Of a stretch of DNA of 64,000 nucleotides, positions 10,061 to 22,794 are shown in pieces. How positions within the stretch are numbered: position 1 is the first letter of the stretch; each line of letters opens with the position of its first letter. The position numbers and the translations under genes were made by a program. The notes below the pieces were generated by a model. That model worked only from the letters and a program-made list of their open reading frames with translations. It made no database searches and was not told the origin of the DNA. Source of the stretch: Cristatella mucedo (lineage: Eukaryota; Bryozoa; Phylactolaemata; Cristatellidae); NCBI GenBank assembly GCA_009760855.2, contig WPIO01000049.1:310001-374000 (forward strand), written 5' to 3'.

Positions 10061-13060
10061 GTGATTACTGTTGCCTGCAGACCCCACGTCTCACAATCGC
10101 CACAAAACAACTCCACCCGCTTGTAATTGCTTTACTAGTACGCTTGAATCAAACATAGCCTAAAGCTCTGATTGGTGATTTGGATCGCTAAAAACCGAGT
10201 GAGTAAGATCAGCGGATTAATCTGGTACACCATGTAACGCACTTTTGTTCGTGGGTAGTAAATGTTATTTCCTAAAGCTATCACCTATATCGTAGCTAAC
10301 TTTCCTAATTGCTATCACCTAAAGTAAACCCCAAAAGGTGCCGCGAGCAATTAAAAAGTGCACTAAACGTGAAATTTGATACTTTTGAGAGCTGAAATTT
10401 ACATCTATAGAGCCAATACTTTATCATATCTTAATAGTTGCTTATGTGATTGCTATAATATCTCAGGCAATAATCTCTGGTAATTTTTCAAACAGTAAAA
10501 AACAAATTGTTTTTTTCTACAATAATGGGCGACTACAAATATATGAGATACATTTTGAATAGAAAAATCAATCTATAGGCATATTCATATTGTAAAATTG
10601 TTGCAAAAGTTAATTTGATTGCAGCTCTATCGCTAAATAGTATTCTTCAGTATGCTATCCAAGCAAGATATTATGGCGATATCAGTCTCTAATAAGTGCT
10701 TGTATAAATACGTACCTATATTTACAGGTATATTTTGTAATACTTCAGTGGACCGGTTAACATCATCATGTGTATGAATGCGTCAGCACAGATTGTCCCA
10801 TAGAACGCAACGGACAATCGCCTGGGCAGCTGGGAACTTAATTAGTTCATTCTTCAGGGAAATTGTATAACTAGTGATATGAAGAAAAATGTCTTAGCTG
10901 GATGATATATCGGCTCTTCTCTTTCGGTTGGTTCCTTTCGTTCAAATATCTATCGCAGATCGCTGATGTCATAGAACTTGAACACCAATACCGTTGTGAA
11001 GATTTTTACGGTCACTCGACTAGTGCAAAGCTTTAAAATGCACACAATACTATCAGATGTATTTCGAGCATAAATTGAAAACGATAGCGGTGCAATCAAA
11101 CACGTTGGCACTCGGTCAAAAGATGGAAAGCCACAACACATGATCCGATTCAACTGCACTAGAACAAAAGCCAAGCCGTCGCCACGTGATCCAATCCTGT
11201 ACCGTTAGGAGGTAGATAATAAGCCATAAGCGTGTGAACTAATTCAGTAACGTTGGCTGTGAGGCTGCAAGCTATAAGTGTGCAATCCGATTAGACTGTA
11301 CTAGGAGGATGATGATAAGTCCTGAATCAGCTATTCCATCAAATGGCACTACAAGAGAAACGGTAACTTTACGACTATATCCGAATGATATAGAAGACAG
11401 ATGAAAAACTGAAATACGTGACAGAATGCAATTTTGATTGAATGAAGATGGCAAACCAAAGAGAAACACTTTCCAATCCAATGATGCTACAAGAGGGACA
11501 ACAATTGCAATCATGCGATTCACCTCGACGGCATTAGGAAGAAGATGGCAAAACTGAAGCTTATCCTAAGAAATATTTTCCTGGGATGCAAATCAATTAA
11601 ACTCAGTATTACTGTGAATAGGCTTATAAAAAATATTTTGTGCGTAGATTAAGGAACCCTGTTTGTGGGATTGCCTTTTAAGTTGTATCTATGTCACTGC
11701 CTTATCTAAGTCAACATAAGTTAATCTACTCATTGAGGTCTAAAAATAAAATTAAAAGACATTTTTGTAATATCACGGTTCCTTTTGTTTTAAATAGGAA
11801 TACCTTAATTGATATTTTCCCACAGCCCTTCTCATAAAAGTGCAAAATAGCCCAGAATTTGAAAGCTTAATAGGTAATTACCTTTGTACGTTATGATTGC
11901 ATAGATAGCTCGAGGGAATCCATTTTCCTCATTTTTACGATTCCTAAGCTTGTACGTGTCTACGGTGTATCTTTTAACGATCTCTTGATTTATTTAACCT
12001 GGAATTCCAATGATTCAGGTGTCTTAGCTCCAATAATTTTACCAAAACATTAAAAATGGATACTCGAAAGTTGCTAATGATGAATTGGTTCGCGATCTTC
12101 GTTAAAGGTAAGCGGCCCTTTTGTATTTTGCCTCGTACGTCTTCTATCTGTGCACCTCATGGGCTGCTGATGTCGGCAACAAGCTATGATCTTGGTAGTT
12201 AACCTTCCTACGCTTAGATTGACTGTTGCTGTTTTTTTTATAACTTTTGGGCATTGTTTCTCTTGAATCATTTTTATTGCTGAAGTACCTGAAGAGAGCT
12301 TTCGGTTCTCTTGGGCCGCTATACAAAATAGTGCTGATCATTATTTTCTAATGACACTCCACTAAAAAAGAAGCCGGTTCCGTTCTGACTGTTCTTAAGC
12401 GGCAGCGCACTGGCGTGGTACAACAGACATCGAGATAACAGTTCTTGGCTGGTAGCCAAATGGCATGGTTATCAGTTTCCAACATGGTGGCCTAAGATCG
12501 TTTTAGATTTTCAATAATACTACAGGATTTCACAGAGAGCAGCTAACCAGCTTTAAGCCTTTAACTATCCGCCGTTACCACTGTCAATCAAAGCAGGGGC
12601 AAAGTGGTAGTTTGGCTGGAGAGCTTTTTGTATCTCGTTTAGTGGCGTACCGGCTTTCAGTGTGCTTTATTTTCGGTGAGCAGCCTAGATACAAGACTGT
12701 GGCTCCAACAACCCGTGTGGATCTCTGCTAAGTTAATCATATCACTATATTATATTGACATTAAATGTTTGGTTATCTTGTTATGCAGCTAACTGGTAGG
12801 GAATGTTTAAGTTTGCATCGCAGTGAGTGGTCGGATAGTCTATATTTACTTTACTGATTCACTTCTATTCAATGTCTTATGCATTCACTGATATTCACAT
12901 TTTTTCTCGACCCTATTAATCTTTCAATCATTACCTGATGTTAAAAAACTATTAATTTCTTCGATGAGCACGCTAATTATTTGCTGTAGGCATATTATGA
13001 CTTGATATGATAAAATTATTTGTTTTTATTTATTGCATCCAAATATACGGTATATACACA
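10060..13060. other. AT-rich stretch without recognised gene
   Basis: Three loosely similar minus-strand segments near 10950-11180, 11270-11400 and 11440-11530 share a GATTCAACTGCACTAG-like motif and weakly similar translations, suggesting an old diverged local duplication. No host exon could be supported. Confidence 0.35.
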
Positions 13061-13173
<113 letters not shown>

Positions 13174-14194
13174 GTACACATATATATATTCTGTTGATAT
13201 ATATGTATATATACATGTCTGTTAATTTATGATGAAACTGCAAACCTGGTCCCGTGCTGAAAATTCGTGACAGTATGAAGGCGATAGTGAGGCAACCACG
13301 ACTGTCTCTTCTGCACAAATGCTGAAGACTCCCTAAGCTCTGGCAACTTCCTGAGACAAAAAGTTATGACTTTACCTTACAGATACTGAAAGTCATAATT
13401 ATACCTGTTGATTTGGCCAATAGAAATTAGGGAACCAGTTAAACAAAGAACAGCTCGCAGCGCTGCTGTCCCGAAGCTGCAGCGCTGCTCTCACAATCAG
13501 AAAATGGCTAAGCAGCGGGCCGTAGTGGATGAGGCATGAATCGCACACGAGTAGCATTGACTAAGCAATACAATCTATTTTGACAACAATGCGACTCTCT
13601 TCCAGAAGTACTCCAACATAGTGGCCCACTGGCAGGTCTATTTTGGCCGATGTCTCGCTTCTCATAGATAACCGTGCAACTGGTCTGGGTGATCGTGTAA
13701 ATGTAACGTGACTGATGTGGGTATACTAATTAATAAATTAATTGCTAGTGCGCCCAAAATTCACATGGCTTTAACGCTTTAAATGTGTGATCCTTACTCA
13801 AACTCAAAATTGAGACCACACTTGATCCTTTTATAGGAGCACTTTGCTGATGATAAACTATTTCAGAGCCCACTGAGAGGATGGTGATAATTTTAGGCTT
13901 ATAATGACAGCATGTTAACTGGCATCGTTCGTCGTTTCACCTATTTTTGTTATCGTTGAAGTCCACTGATCCAAAAAGCAACCACCCTATTTTAAATTCA
14001 ATATGAAAGAAAAATTAGAGGTATAACTATATTTCTCCATAAACTGCGAGTAATTCTGCATGTTCGATAGGATTTCTTGCAGACTAATGCGATTGGATAA
14101 CAAGCCGACGGCTGCTTCGTGAATTTCGCCTTAGACACAAGCGGCATATTATGAAGTATTATATATAATTATTAAATAGCATAATTAGATGATT

Positions 14195-14345
14195 TAACAG
14201 CCTAATTTGCGTAGCGGTAGAAGAGCATTAACGGCTATCACCACCACTTGCAGTGGGCAGTAAAGGATTGCACACTGCAGGATTCGAACCTACGACCTCG
14301 ATCGGGAAGAGCAAGCACCTTACCTCCTGAGCTATCACGGCCCGC
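14195..14345 (-). mobile_element. SINE-B, best-preserved copy
   Basis: On the minus strand a tRNA-like head starts near 14342 with a box-A-like TAGCTCAGGAGGTAAGG and a box-B-like GGTTCGAATCC (near 14284). The body with TGCAAGTGGTGGTGATAGCC follows. The head does not fold as a complete tRNA: the acceptor arm has no clear 3' partner. It is therefore a SINE and not a tRNA gene. Confidence 0.75.
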
Positions 14346-14740
14346 TTAGTCTTTAGAGGCGCAGAGTCGAGGTCAGTTTTATAAAAAAAATGTATCAGGC
14401 TTCTAAGACGCAGCTACGTGGCTGCATTGCAAAAGCGACAATAGGATAGCCCCTAAATGTTGCCAACTAAACCTTTGCAATGTAGCCAGTAGCGCGGCCG
14501 GTCTTGCAGTATAAATAGCTATCCCATTGACTTGGAAAGTAAGGTGTCCAGGGTCTTATCAGAGTGCATAGATTAAAAAGTTAATGACCAGAATCTTAAC
14601 TATGATAAGATGACTGCAGACCGAGTTTACTTCGACGAAAATCAAGCGATGCGTACAGAACAACCTTGGCCTCAGTCATTAATTACGGCGGCAAACTATT
14701 CAGAGGTTAACTAGGCACCCGTTTGCTTATCACAATATTA

Positions 14741-14837
14741 TGTTATTACTTCTCTTGCAGCGAGTTTCAAAAAGCGTGGATGGAGATTTGGTTCCTTTAG
14801 ATCGCTATATGAGCAACTTATTATTATTATTATTACA
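14741..14837 (+). mobile_element. LINE-type 3' tail with (ATT)n
   Basis: Ends TTTAGATCGCTATATGAGCAACTT followed by ATT repeats, like the L2-type tails elsewhere in the window but more diverged. The good-looking acceptor just before it (TTACTTCTCTTGCAG) leads into no usable exon. Confidence 0.45.
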
Positions 14838-15499
14838 GTCAACCTCGACTCACAAAATAGATAGAAACCGGAAAACCTTTCGCTAGTCATTAGCTAGAGT
14901 TTTCATAAATCGAGAATGGTATTAGATATTTTTTGCAATGATGCGTTCTGAAGAAGACATTGGGAAGTAAACGAATTATTTTTTTTCTTTTAAAAATACA
15001 TAACAAATAAGAAATATATAATATGAAGTAAATCTGATTATATTTACACCCCGTAATTTGGAGTATTTTTGGGCATACGGAAGCTGGTAGCGGTAGTAAT
15101 GTAAATTGAGTACTATGGGAGAAGGGTGAGGAGCCGTTTTGCTCGTGGATAATTGGGGTTCACTCGTTGGGGCTCTTACCTCTGGTAAGTAACGCAAGCA
15201 TGAGGGAGCCCTCAGTGCCCACAATGCATAGCTGCTAGACATCGTTTCCTCCCTACTGTTTGAGGCGTTGTCAAATCTACTGACCATGGGCGGATTTTGA
15301 TTTTTTTTTACTACATTGTCGATCTTTTTGCGTGACCATGGCTAAGTTCGTATAGCCGAATTTTCGTAACTAGAACCGTCGCAAGTCGGGAACTGACTGT
15401 GTTATCAATTTTTAACTCGACGCAGGACTGTATATAAAAAGAGGAACAGGTCACCTACCTTAGTAGTCTTAAATGTTACGCGATTTTAATAATATTTCC

Positions 15500-15640
15500 T
15501 GCACACATGCGCACCGATAGGCGCTTAAGCTTCGAGGGCGCTGTAAAAAACTCCTCTGGGTAGCCCTCACTTAGTCTATCTGGCTGCGTAGAGTTACAGA
15601 CGGAGCTACGTTACATTACAAGCAATAAAAACCATCGGTA
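15500..15640 (+). mobile_element. LINE-B 3' end (diverged)
   Basis: Ends with GAGTTACAGACGGAGCTACG and TTACATTACA, the LINE-B terminus seen at 23495-23835 and 32335-32580. Confidence 0.6.
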
Positions 15641-15713
15641 GTTTTGCATTTGGACTCTATAATCGGCTCGGAAGCTGTTTGGTCCCAGCTACTGCGATGG
15701 GGGTATTGGTCAG

Positions 15714-15800
15714 TGGTGCAGCTGGGGGGCAGGGGAGGCATTTGCCTCCCCCCCCCCAGAAACGGGACAGCGACCTGCGCCTACGCCTCTAATCCTACGC
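15714..15800. other. G-run/C-run inverted block
   Basis: GGGGCAGGGGAGGCATTTGCC is followed by a 12-nt C run. The two halves can pair, giving a GC-rich hairpin. It may be a fragment of a foldback repeat; not assigned. Confidence 0.3.
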
Positions 15801-16024
15801 CCCCACCCGACCCTCATCAAAAACGCAATTAGGTCTTAATTCATTTAGATGAGCATCCACCAAGTTCGTGCCGTCGAATAAACGCAGTGATTTTGCATTA
15901 TAATTTTTATCAGTCGCGGGTCTAGCCCCGCACACGGGAAAATTTTGCTGGTCTGGCCTTCTGCACGAAACTTTCGAAGGTGCACGCTCCGTGATGTAAT
16001 GTAAAGTATCTCCGTCTGCAACTC

Positions 16025-16365
16025 CACAAAGTCACAAACACCATGTGGGTGTTACGCAGGAGAGTTTTGTATAGCGCACTCACAGCCTAAGCGGCTTTCG
16101 GTACGCATTCGGTAGCCAATAGACTTCGTCTCACGCAACAAAGAGAAAGTGGGAAGCATAGCAGAGTCAGGAGAGCAGTTGCGGTAGTGAGTAGCATGGA
16201 AGTAGCAGCTCAGGACCTCTGGAAAGAATGAGCCATAGTCGGCAGCAGGAGAGCGGTTGTCTGTCTTTGCATAAGAATCGCGGCGAAGGCGAGCTCCACA
16301 GTCTAGGACCTTCAGAGATGAAGCTTCTGTCGCCAATGGTGATGATGACAATCCCGGCTCCTCCA
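16025..16365 (-). mobile_element. LINE-B 3' end
   Basis: Reversed copy of the LINE-B 3' region: TAATGTAAAGTATCTCCGTCTGCAACTCCAC just upstream (about 15995-16025), then GGTAGCCAATAGACTTCG and TGAGTAGCATGGAAGTAGC in the same order as the complement of 32340-32575. No intact coding frame. Confidence 0.65.
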
Positions 16366-16684
16366 CTGGCCTGGATCTTGTCCTCGCGACTTACACCCGA
16401 GAGGGCACCTCCGGCTAAAGTTAAGATTTTAAAGTAATGTCAAAATACACTTCTTTTGTTAAAGATGATGCCTTTCACAACTAAACGTTCGCCTACGAGC
16501 TTTTGCATCAGCTTAGCTGGAGAAAATTAAACTATTTCTTGATGACGTGGTCTTCGAAGCCTTACAGAAAGGATAGAGGCAGAAAGATTATCGAAGAGCA
16601 GAACATTACTACCTTTGCATGCGGTGTTTTTTACCGTCGGCACATGCGCTATAACCAAAAAAAAAATAATGAAAAATATAAGTC

Positions 16685-16825
16685 ATTTGTGTAGCCCCCT
16701 CAGAAAACCTAATCTCTTTTTAGGCGCTTTACATTTGCCACGGGGCTCGAGCCCACAACCTCAGCCAGACCTTATTCGGGGCGAGCACCTTAACCACTTG
16801 ACCAAACCAGTTCTACCATAATTAA
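16685..16825 (-). mobile_element. SINE-A copy (tRNA head, LINE-A-like tail)
   Basis: Read on the minus strand: a box-A-like TGGTCAAGTGGTTAAGGTGC, a box-B-like GGGCTCGAGCCCC, then directly CAAATGTAAAGCGCCTAAA and GATTAGGTTTTCTGAGG, which is the LINE-A 3' tail. Other copies are at 18590-18720 (plus) and 41030-41165 (minus). Sharing a LINE tail is the classic arrangement for SINEs mobilised by a partner LINE. Confidence 0.75.
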
Positions 16826-17073
16826 TTATTTTCAACTTCACTAATTTGTATTAAGAATTGTCATGCATCCTGGCCATACAATACAGCGAGCATCGCGACG
16901 CTTGTTTAACATAAACCACCCTAAATTGTAGATTTTACGTAATTTAAGAGTGACTTAACAAGAGACAGTTTGTAATGAATATGACTTTTGTAAATCTTAG
17001 TTAAGTGACGGATAGCATAAGAAAAATGGACGAAGAAATTCACCATAGCTTATACTTCTCGCTATAATTGCAG

Positions 17074-17203
17074 GCTCAATATTTCCTCCATCAATAACCT
17101 CACCTTCACCAGACGCACCTCGTCAGTTTTACTGGTACACAAATAGTGATCTAAAAAATATACAATCAATCTCTATAGATTGCACCGCTGAAGACTTATT
17201 CGG
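17074..17203 (+). CDS. L1CAM/neuroglian-like protein, exon (Ig1 first half)
   Basis: First recognised exon of an Ig-superfamily adhesion protein that runs to 43592 or 45368. The product is expected to be a type I plasma-membrane glycoprotein mediating cell contact, as known for L1CAM, neuroglian and contactin. This exon follows the acceptor GCTATAATTGCAG (phase 1) and ends before GTGAGA (phase 2), 130 bp. It encodes a PPSI(T) A-strand start like neuroglian Ig1 and the B strand SISIDCTAEDLF with the first core cysteine. The split GG|G codon joins it to 21089. The start codon and signal peptide must lie upstream and were not found; the (x)GSIFPPSI start fits an exon following a signal-peptide exon. 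No promoter could be assigned. Confidence 0.72.
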
Positions 17204-18589
17204 GTGAGATTCTTTCGATGTGTTCTGATGCGGAAGTCACGGAAGCAAACTGCATTTTCCTACGCTTTGCAGTGAAATGTTCGTTGGCTCTTAGGCTCAC
17301 ACGGTAACCTAGTAACCAACGCTAGCAAACGTTCGCATGAGGGCGCTATATCGCAGTCGCGTATTAACTCCGGTGTGAAGTTATCGGTGGCGCTAATTAG
17401 TCGTCTCGGTCATTGACACCTCGCCATTTTTTTAGAAAGCTTTTTACGGCAATGAAAAATCGCAGACGTACCTTTGACTAGCTGCTCGCATCTTTTTTGA
17501 ATTATTCATTAAGGATGAAGTTTCAAATTCTAGACGTATTAGCCACTTAGTAGCCGAGATTCAATTCAGAGCATTGGAGCCGAGGCACCGCCAAAATATG
17601 TATGAAAGCGCACGCCGTTCACTTTTCCCATTACTGCGTCGCTCAAAGTCAGCTCTTCGTGCTGCGGCAGAGCTGCGATTATGCAAGCTGCAAAATAGCA
17701 TGCTCAAGATTCTTGAAAGGATCGCATTTATGACGAATGAGGCGTTAGATCATGCAGTCTCAATATTCTAATTGCCTCCTGATGTTAGCAGGATTTCACT
17801 TTTTTTTATTTAGGAAGTCTTTGTTTTATTTTTATAATATGGAGTCCCTCTAGTAATACTTTGCCCTTTGTTGCAATTCGATTGGAACGCACTTTTGTCC
17901 ATAAACATTTTCCTAACGGACGATGGCTCCTGAACATTGGGCTCGAATGGGCGTGCCCAGCGCCGACCCTCTATAAGCTATGCTGAATGATTAAGAACCC
18001 AGTATTACGCAAGTAGAGCGCGGAAAATAGTAACCCCGCTTGACTCGTTGCAACATTTACACTGAGTAATTTAAGCGTGCAAGAAAAACAACTACACTCT
18101 GAAATGAAAAGCAAGAGTGTCCTGCAGTATTGCCAGATACACTTTCTTCTTTTTTATCCAGTTAAGGTAATAGGTTAAAATATCAAATCTCCGCTAGCAA
18201 ATGAAACCCACGCACAGTATTAATATTTTGTGGCAACGTGACTAGGAAATTACCGATGCTTCATGTTGGATAATTAGTGTTTTTAGATTTCACATAAAAC
18301 CGTGTATTTAAAACTTTATATCCCTCAATCTGATGAAGTATCCCTACTAATTAAATCGAGAAAGTCCATCCGTCACGCGGCAAGATCGCGACCAGTACTT
18401 TCGGGAGTGACGAGTAATAGATGTGTAATAGACGACCAAATACTACGACTCAGCGAAGCGAGTCCACAGGCAGTGAGCCGTAGTAAAATTGTAAAAGCAT
18501 TTTAAATCAAGAGAATGGATGGTGGTAAAAAACTATATAAAATTGAGCTCCGCAACTCATTCATTGTATTTTCTTTCATGTTTTATTTT

Positions 18590-18720
18590 GGTTTGGATCA
18601 GGGTTAAGGTGCTTGCCTTTGACGGCGAGGTCACGGGCTCGAGCCATGCGGTATTTGTGAAGCGTCTGGATTGATATTTAGTTCTCTTAGGGTGCTACAT
18701 AAATGAATTAATATTATATT
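18590..18720 (+). mobile_element. SINE-A copy
   Basis: Contains GGTTAAGGTGCTTGCC, GAGGTCACGGGCTCGAGCC (box-B-like), then a diverged tail AGTTCTCTTAGGGTGCTACATAAATG. Same family as 16685-16825 but in plus orientation. Confidence 0.65.
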
Positions 18721-20474
18721 TTATGAATTTCGATATATGAGCTATATAAAAAGCTTACTTAATCTGTAAATACCAGACATCTTTTACTTGAAAGAAACCA
18801 ACGAATATTTTAAACACATCCTTAGCTGAGGCAAACTTGTACTGCTGGTGCATTATCTCATCCAGACTGACCAGATTAAGATACACTAATCTGCTCAAAT
18901 AAGTTAATGCTTTTAGTAATGAAAAACCCAAAAATAGTTACAACATTATGTCAAACTGGTGTGGCTTAATAAAGTTACGCTAGCTGGAGTGCAACGAGTT
19001 AACGCATAACGTTCATAACAAAGATATTAGCCATCCGACTGACTCATCGGCTGTATTCTCTTAAGTATTCTAATGAGCGCCTATTTATTATCAATAACTG
19101 TGCTAGAGAGAACTGTTAATTTCCCTCGCGCATCATTTTGTCAAGCGTATTTTAATAGTGACAAATACGTGGGCAAGCGTTTCACGTTGTTGTTCTGAGC
19201 CGCTGCCTCGATGCATGTGGCTATTTCTTACTCGAAACTCGTTCGGCTACAAGAAGCCAATCTATGGCTGATGAGGGATCGTCGTTCCCTCGGCTCAAAA
19301 GCTACCCAATGCAGCTTTTAAAAAAGAAAAACGGATTCTTTTTTCTACTTACGCGAGTCAAGCGAACTACCAGCGATTAATGCTGCTATGCCTCGCATAC
19401 CAAAATTATCGTCGAGCTCACATGTCTAATGCTCTAACTTGAATCGGTTGAACATCCTCTGTAACTGCTAAATAGGTCTACTAATATAATCCACGTGCCG
19501 TAACAAACCGAGCTTGACGATTCCTTCTTCTATAGAACTAGCTTTTTCTCTCTATTGATTCATTGTCCTAGAAATCTTCACGCAATGTGTACTTTGTGTT
19601 ATCGCAAGAAATAGCACTTCGTAGAAACTTCGTTGATTCGTGCTGCTGGTCTATTGAAAAAGAGTAGGAACTTTCCCGTGTTAATTTAGGTGGAATTACT
19701 ACACCGGGATAATTAAACTTCCATTCCCGAGTATTGTAATTTACCTAATTGAAACCGTAGCACTTGGCGATATCTGATACATTTTTATGGTACCAGGGTC
19801 TATAAAATCAGACGGTGTCCACTAAATTAAACGACTGATATTTAACTAAGCTTAATTTTAGGCAGCAAGAAATAAACCCGAGGAGTCGTTATTACTTTCT
19901 AGATTGCAGATTTTGATAAAAGGAGCATTCCGTAAGGCGCAACGATAAAATCTCCTGATAAGATCCATGACCAGCCCCTCGTATTAAGACTTCGCACCGC
20001 TTTGCCTTAAAGCTGATGGTCAAGTCTGGCTGGATTACAGCCCTGACGAGCCTGCAAGTAATATGCGCTTTGTTAGCTGATTAGGTGACTAGGTGATACA
20101 GTCGCCGTGAACACAAGCGCCTCTTCATCCTTGACAGCTGATAACTTCCCGTTCTTTACGAGTGCTGCTAGTGAGTGTAACCTCTCAGGGCTCAGATTGG
20201 TCTCCCTACTTTCACGCTTAAATCAGCGGGTGCTAGATTTCAGCGGCAGCCTGACCGACACTGGCCGAGCCAGCGCCTCGAAGACTGATCGACATGTCTA
20301 TAAAGAAAAAGAGGAGGAAGCTCTAGCGGACGAAGGCGTGCTGACGATGGCCGAATGTAGACGCGATACACACTGCCCACGTGTCCCGACCAAAAACGTC
20401 AAAAAAAAAAACCTGCGGTGGTGTGGCTGAGTTCGTGGCTGAGTGCGTGCGACTGCACACCATCAGACAGACGT

Positions 20475-20640
20475 GTTAGCTGATTTAACAGCCTCACCTG
20501 TATAGCGGCAGAAGAGCCAGCCTGATCGGCTATCGCCACCGCCGCTTGCAGTTGGCAACAAAGAATCGCCCGACTGCAGGATTTGAACCCACGATCTCGG
20601 TTGAGAAGAGAGAGAACCTCACCTAGTGAGCTATAGCGAA
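20475..20640 (-). mobile_element. SINE-B copy
   Basis: Minus strand has TATAGCTCACTAGGTGAGG (box A), GTGGGTTCAAATCCTGC (box B) and the body with the reversed TAGCGGCAGAAGAGCC block. Same orientation as every other SINE-B copy in this window. Confidence 0.7.
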
Positions 20641-20809
20641 CGCGCATTGCATCCGTGCTCGCGCCCGCTCTGTTCAGAGGCTCTGGGCGCCGCTTCGAAG
20701 AGGCTGGCGTGGACGCTCTCTGTCTGCCGGCGTGAAATCAAGCGCCTGAAGATGAGATACGCGCTACGGCGGCTAATAATCGCGATGCGATCTGAGCCCT
20801 CGCTAAGCT

Positions 20810-20810
<1 letters not shown>

Positions 20811-20874
<64 letters not shown>
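20811..20874. repeat. (GGC)n trinucleotide tract
   Basis: About 21 uninterrupted GGC/CGG units, followed by imperfect units to about 20893 and a CG-alternating run near 20958. The polyglycine and polyarginine frames across it are not supported as exons. Confidence 0.95.
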
Positions 20875-20876
<2 letters not shown>

Positions 20877-21088
20877 AGGCGCAGGCGCAGGCGCGAGCGG
20901 CGGTCGATGAAAAGCGGGGCAACGGTTGGCAGCGGCCTGCGTTCCATCAACTGACGCACGCGCGCGCGCGCGCGCTCGCTAGCTGCAGGCCTTTCCGTGA
21001 AAGCCGTCTCCTATCATGACGCTGGCTCCTATGACAGGAAGCAGCAAGCTCGCTGCAAGACGTCGGGGTACGCTGTTCCACGTTGCAG

Positions 21089-21288
21089 GTCAGTTGATAT
21101 TGTGTGGACACGATACGATCGGCAGCCGCTGCATCGTTTGATGCAAGTAGTGCGACCGAGCAGGGAGCAGGCGAAATTGGTATTTAGCAAGATGAATTCA
21201 TTGAGCGACGCCGCGGGAGCGTACGAATGCACGGTCAACAACTCAAATTTCGTCGTCACCAGCGGCCCTCTGCACGTTATAGCAGTAG
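21089..21288 (+). CDS. L1CAM-like protein, exon (Ig1 second half)
   Basis: A 200-bp exon after acceptor CCACGTTGCAG (phase 2), ending at GTAG before GTAGGC (phase 1). It encodes the C strand SVDIVWTRY with the core tryptophan, the E strand AKLVFSKMNSL, and the F strand DAAGAYECTVNN with the second core cysteine, completing Ig1 with a sequon at NNSN. The same intron position (just before D-I-V-W) recurs in Ig3, which supports the model. Confidence 0.85.
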
Positions 21289-21444
21289 GTAGGCACGCGA
21301 GCTGCGCCGGCCGAGGCTCGCTGTCTGCTCCGCCGCCTCCGCCGCAGTCCGAACATGGCCACCCCAACACCCCCCCCCCCGGTAGGCGAGGCCAGATCTC
21401 GCGGCGTATCGCTGGGTGGGAGACTCTGCTTGGAGAATGAAATA

Positions 21445-21880
21445 GAACGCCGAAATTTCGTGCAGGTTCAACAGGAGATATGCAGACAGAGCCGATATTG
21501 AGCGTTAGGTTTTCCAATTTCTGAATCGCACTTGGCTTTCTCGTAATTAGTAAGCTCGTTGTACCGTCGTTCAATTTAAAAAAAGTTTTCTGCAACCCAT
21601 GTGCGGAATTCATTGATACATGCAGCAAGTAGAGTTCAGAGAACTTGAAGTGCTGGAGGACTAGGAAGGATAAAAGTAAAGGTACAACTGAATGTCATCT
21701 GCATAGATGTGAAAGCCTAGATTTTGCCCAGAAATCACATCGAAAAGATCGAGAGTATAAACCGTGAAAAGAACCAGACCAAGCACAGAAACCTGAGGTA
21801 CCTCATACCTCAGTAGTTCCTCGGATAATCTCTGTCCATTTGCATCACTAATCTGGAGTTTCCCATCTGTGATCTTGCAG
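21445..21880 (-). mobile_element. LINE-A relic with YADD reverse-transcriptase site
   Basis: In an intron of the Ig gene, antisense to it. The minus strand reads GVPQVSVLGLVLF (about 21790-21825), then FHIYADDIQLYLYF with the catalytic YADD (about 21670-21710), and in a later frame FKLNDGTTSLLITRKPSAIQ (about 21520-21580). It is a mid-element RT fragment with no tail. Confidence 0.8.
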
Positions 21881-22794
21881 GTTTAATTAGTTTAATGATT
21901 TAAGCGCCCTAAAAGAGTCGGTGAGTTACGAATAAAAAATCATTTTATTCGAGATATCACATGCCGGTGGTGAGCACTAAAGCATGGCCTTAGCATAACT
22001 AATTTTGTAATATCAACCTATCGCAACCAGTTTCAATAAAAAACTAATTGTAAATCTTTGGCTGAGCAGCGCTGCTTCTCCTAGATAAAAAAGAGTTCGT
22101 ATTAGATGTAAGGGATTATAAAAGCTCGGTTTTCAGGTAAGCTAGTCTCAGATATCATATAACTATTTTTAAAATACAAATAATTTGGGCAACAATTTGT
22201 TGCAGCTTCGAGTTTGAAACACTGACTTTTTATTAATAAATTAGATATAGCCTATAATTTTAGTTCGATGCGGGAAATACAGAACGTATTCAGATAGAAT
22301 AGTTGTAACGGGTTACATGCAATGTCATGCATTCTAGCAAACTGCATTCTCTTAAATATGGCATTTACTCAATAAAACTTGTTGACGCGTTTTAAATTAG
22401 TTATAATAAAGTTATAATAAAAATTAGCAAGTTATAATACAATTTCATGACTATATAATTGTAAACTTAAGTGGCTTTGCAATTCTTCGCGTGAATAGTG
22501 GAGAAAGATTGATGGAGGATTTAGCTGGCTTGTGTTATTAGGCAGAAACTTACGCGCTAAAATTAGACCGACTCTTACGAGCTTTCGAAAGATCTTGACA
22601 ATCACGAAATTGTTATAATATTGAAATGTTATAATACTTAAAAAGAAAGGAAGACTCAGCTTATAGGTAGAATGGCCCTTGCCAATAGCAATGCTCCGTT
22701 AGCAATACAACTATCAAATCCGCAATTTAACAAAGCCAAGAAATAAAGTGAGTTATTTCAGTCAGTCATAACGGCCTGCATCTTGCTATTCCAG

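Larger units (their letters stand above)
17204..21088 (+). other. intron of the L1CAM-like gene
   Basis: Phase-2 intron inside Ig1. It holds a SINE-A copy (18590-18720), a SINE-B copy (20475-20640), a (GGC)n tract (20811-20874) and a short CG-alternating run near 20958. The small frames inside it (17574-17771, 18302-18505, 20107-20430) have no supporting splice context. Confidence 0.6.

Noticed and set aside
12640-12674. Signal-peptide-like exon end before GTGAGC
   Set aside because: Hydrophobic and phase 1, but there is no in-frame ATG and no link to 17074 can be shown.
14277-14345. tRNA gene on the minus strand
   Set aside because: Box A and box B are present but the acceptor stem is not closed and the sequence continues into a repeated body; it is a SINE head.
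20626-20959. Polyglycine and polyarginine frames
   Set aside because: Caused by the GGC trinucleotide tract; lies in an intron whose flanking exons join in phase without it.
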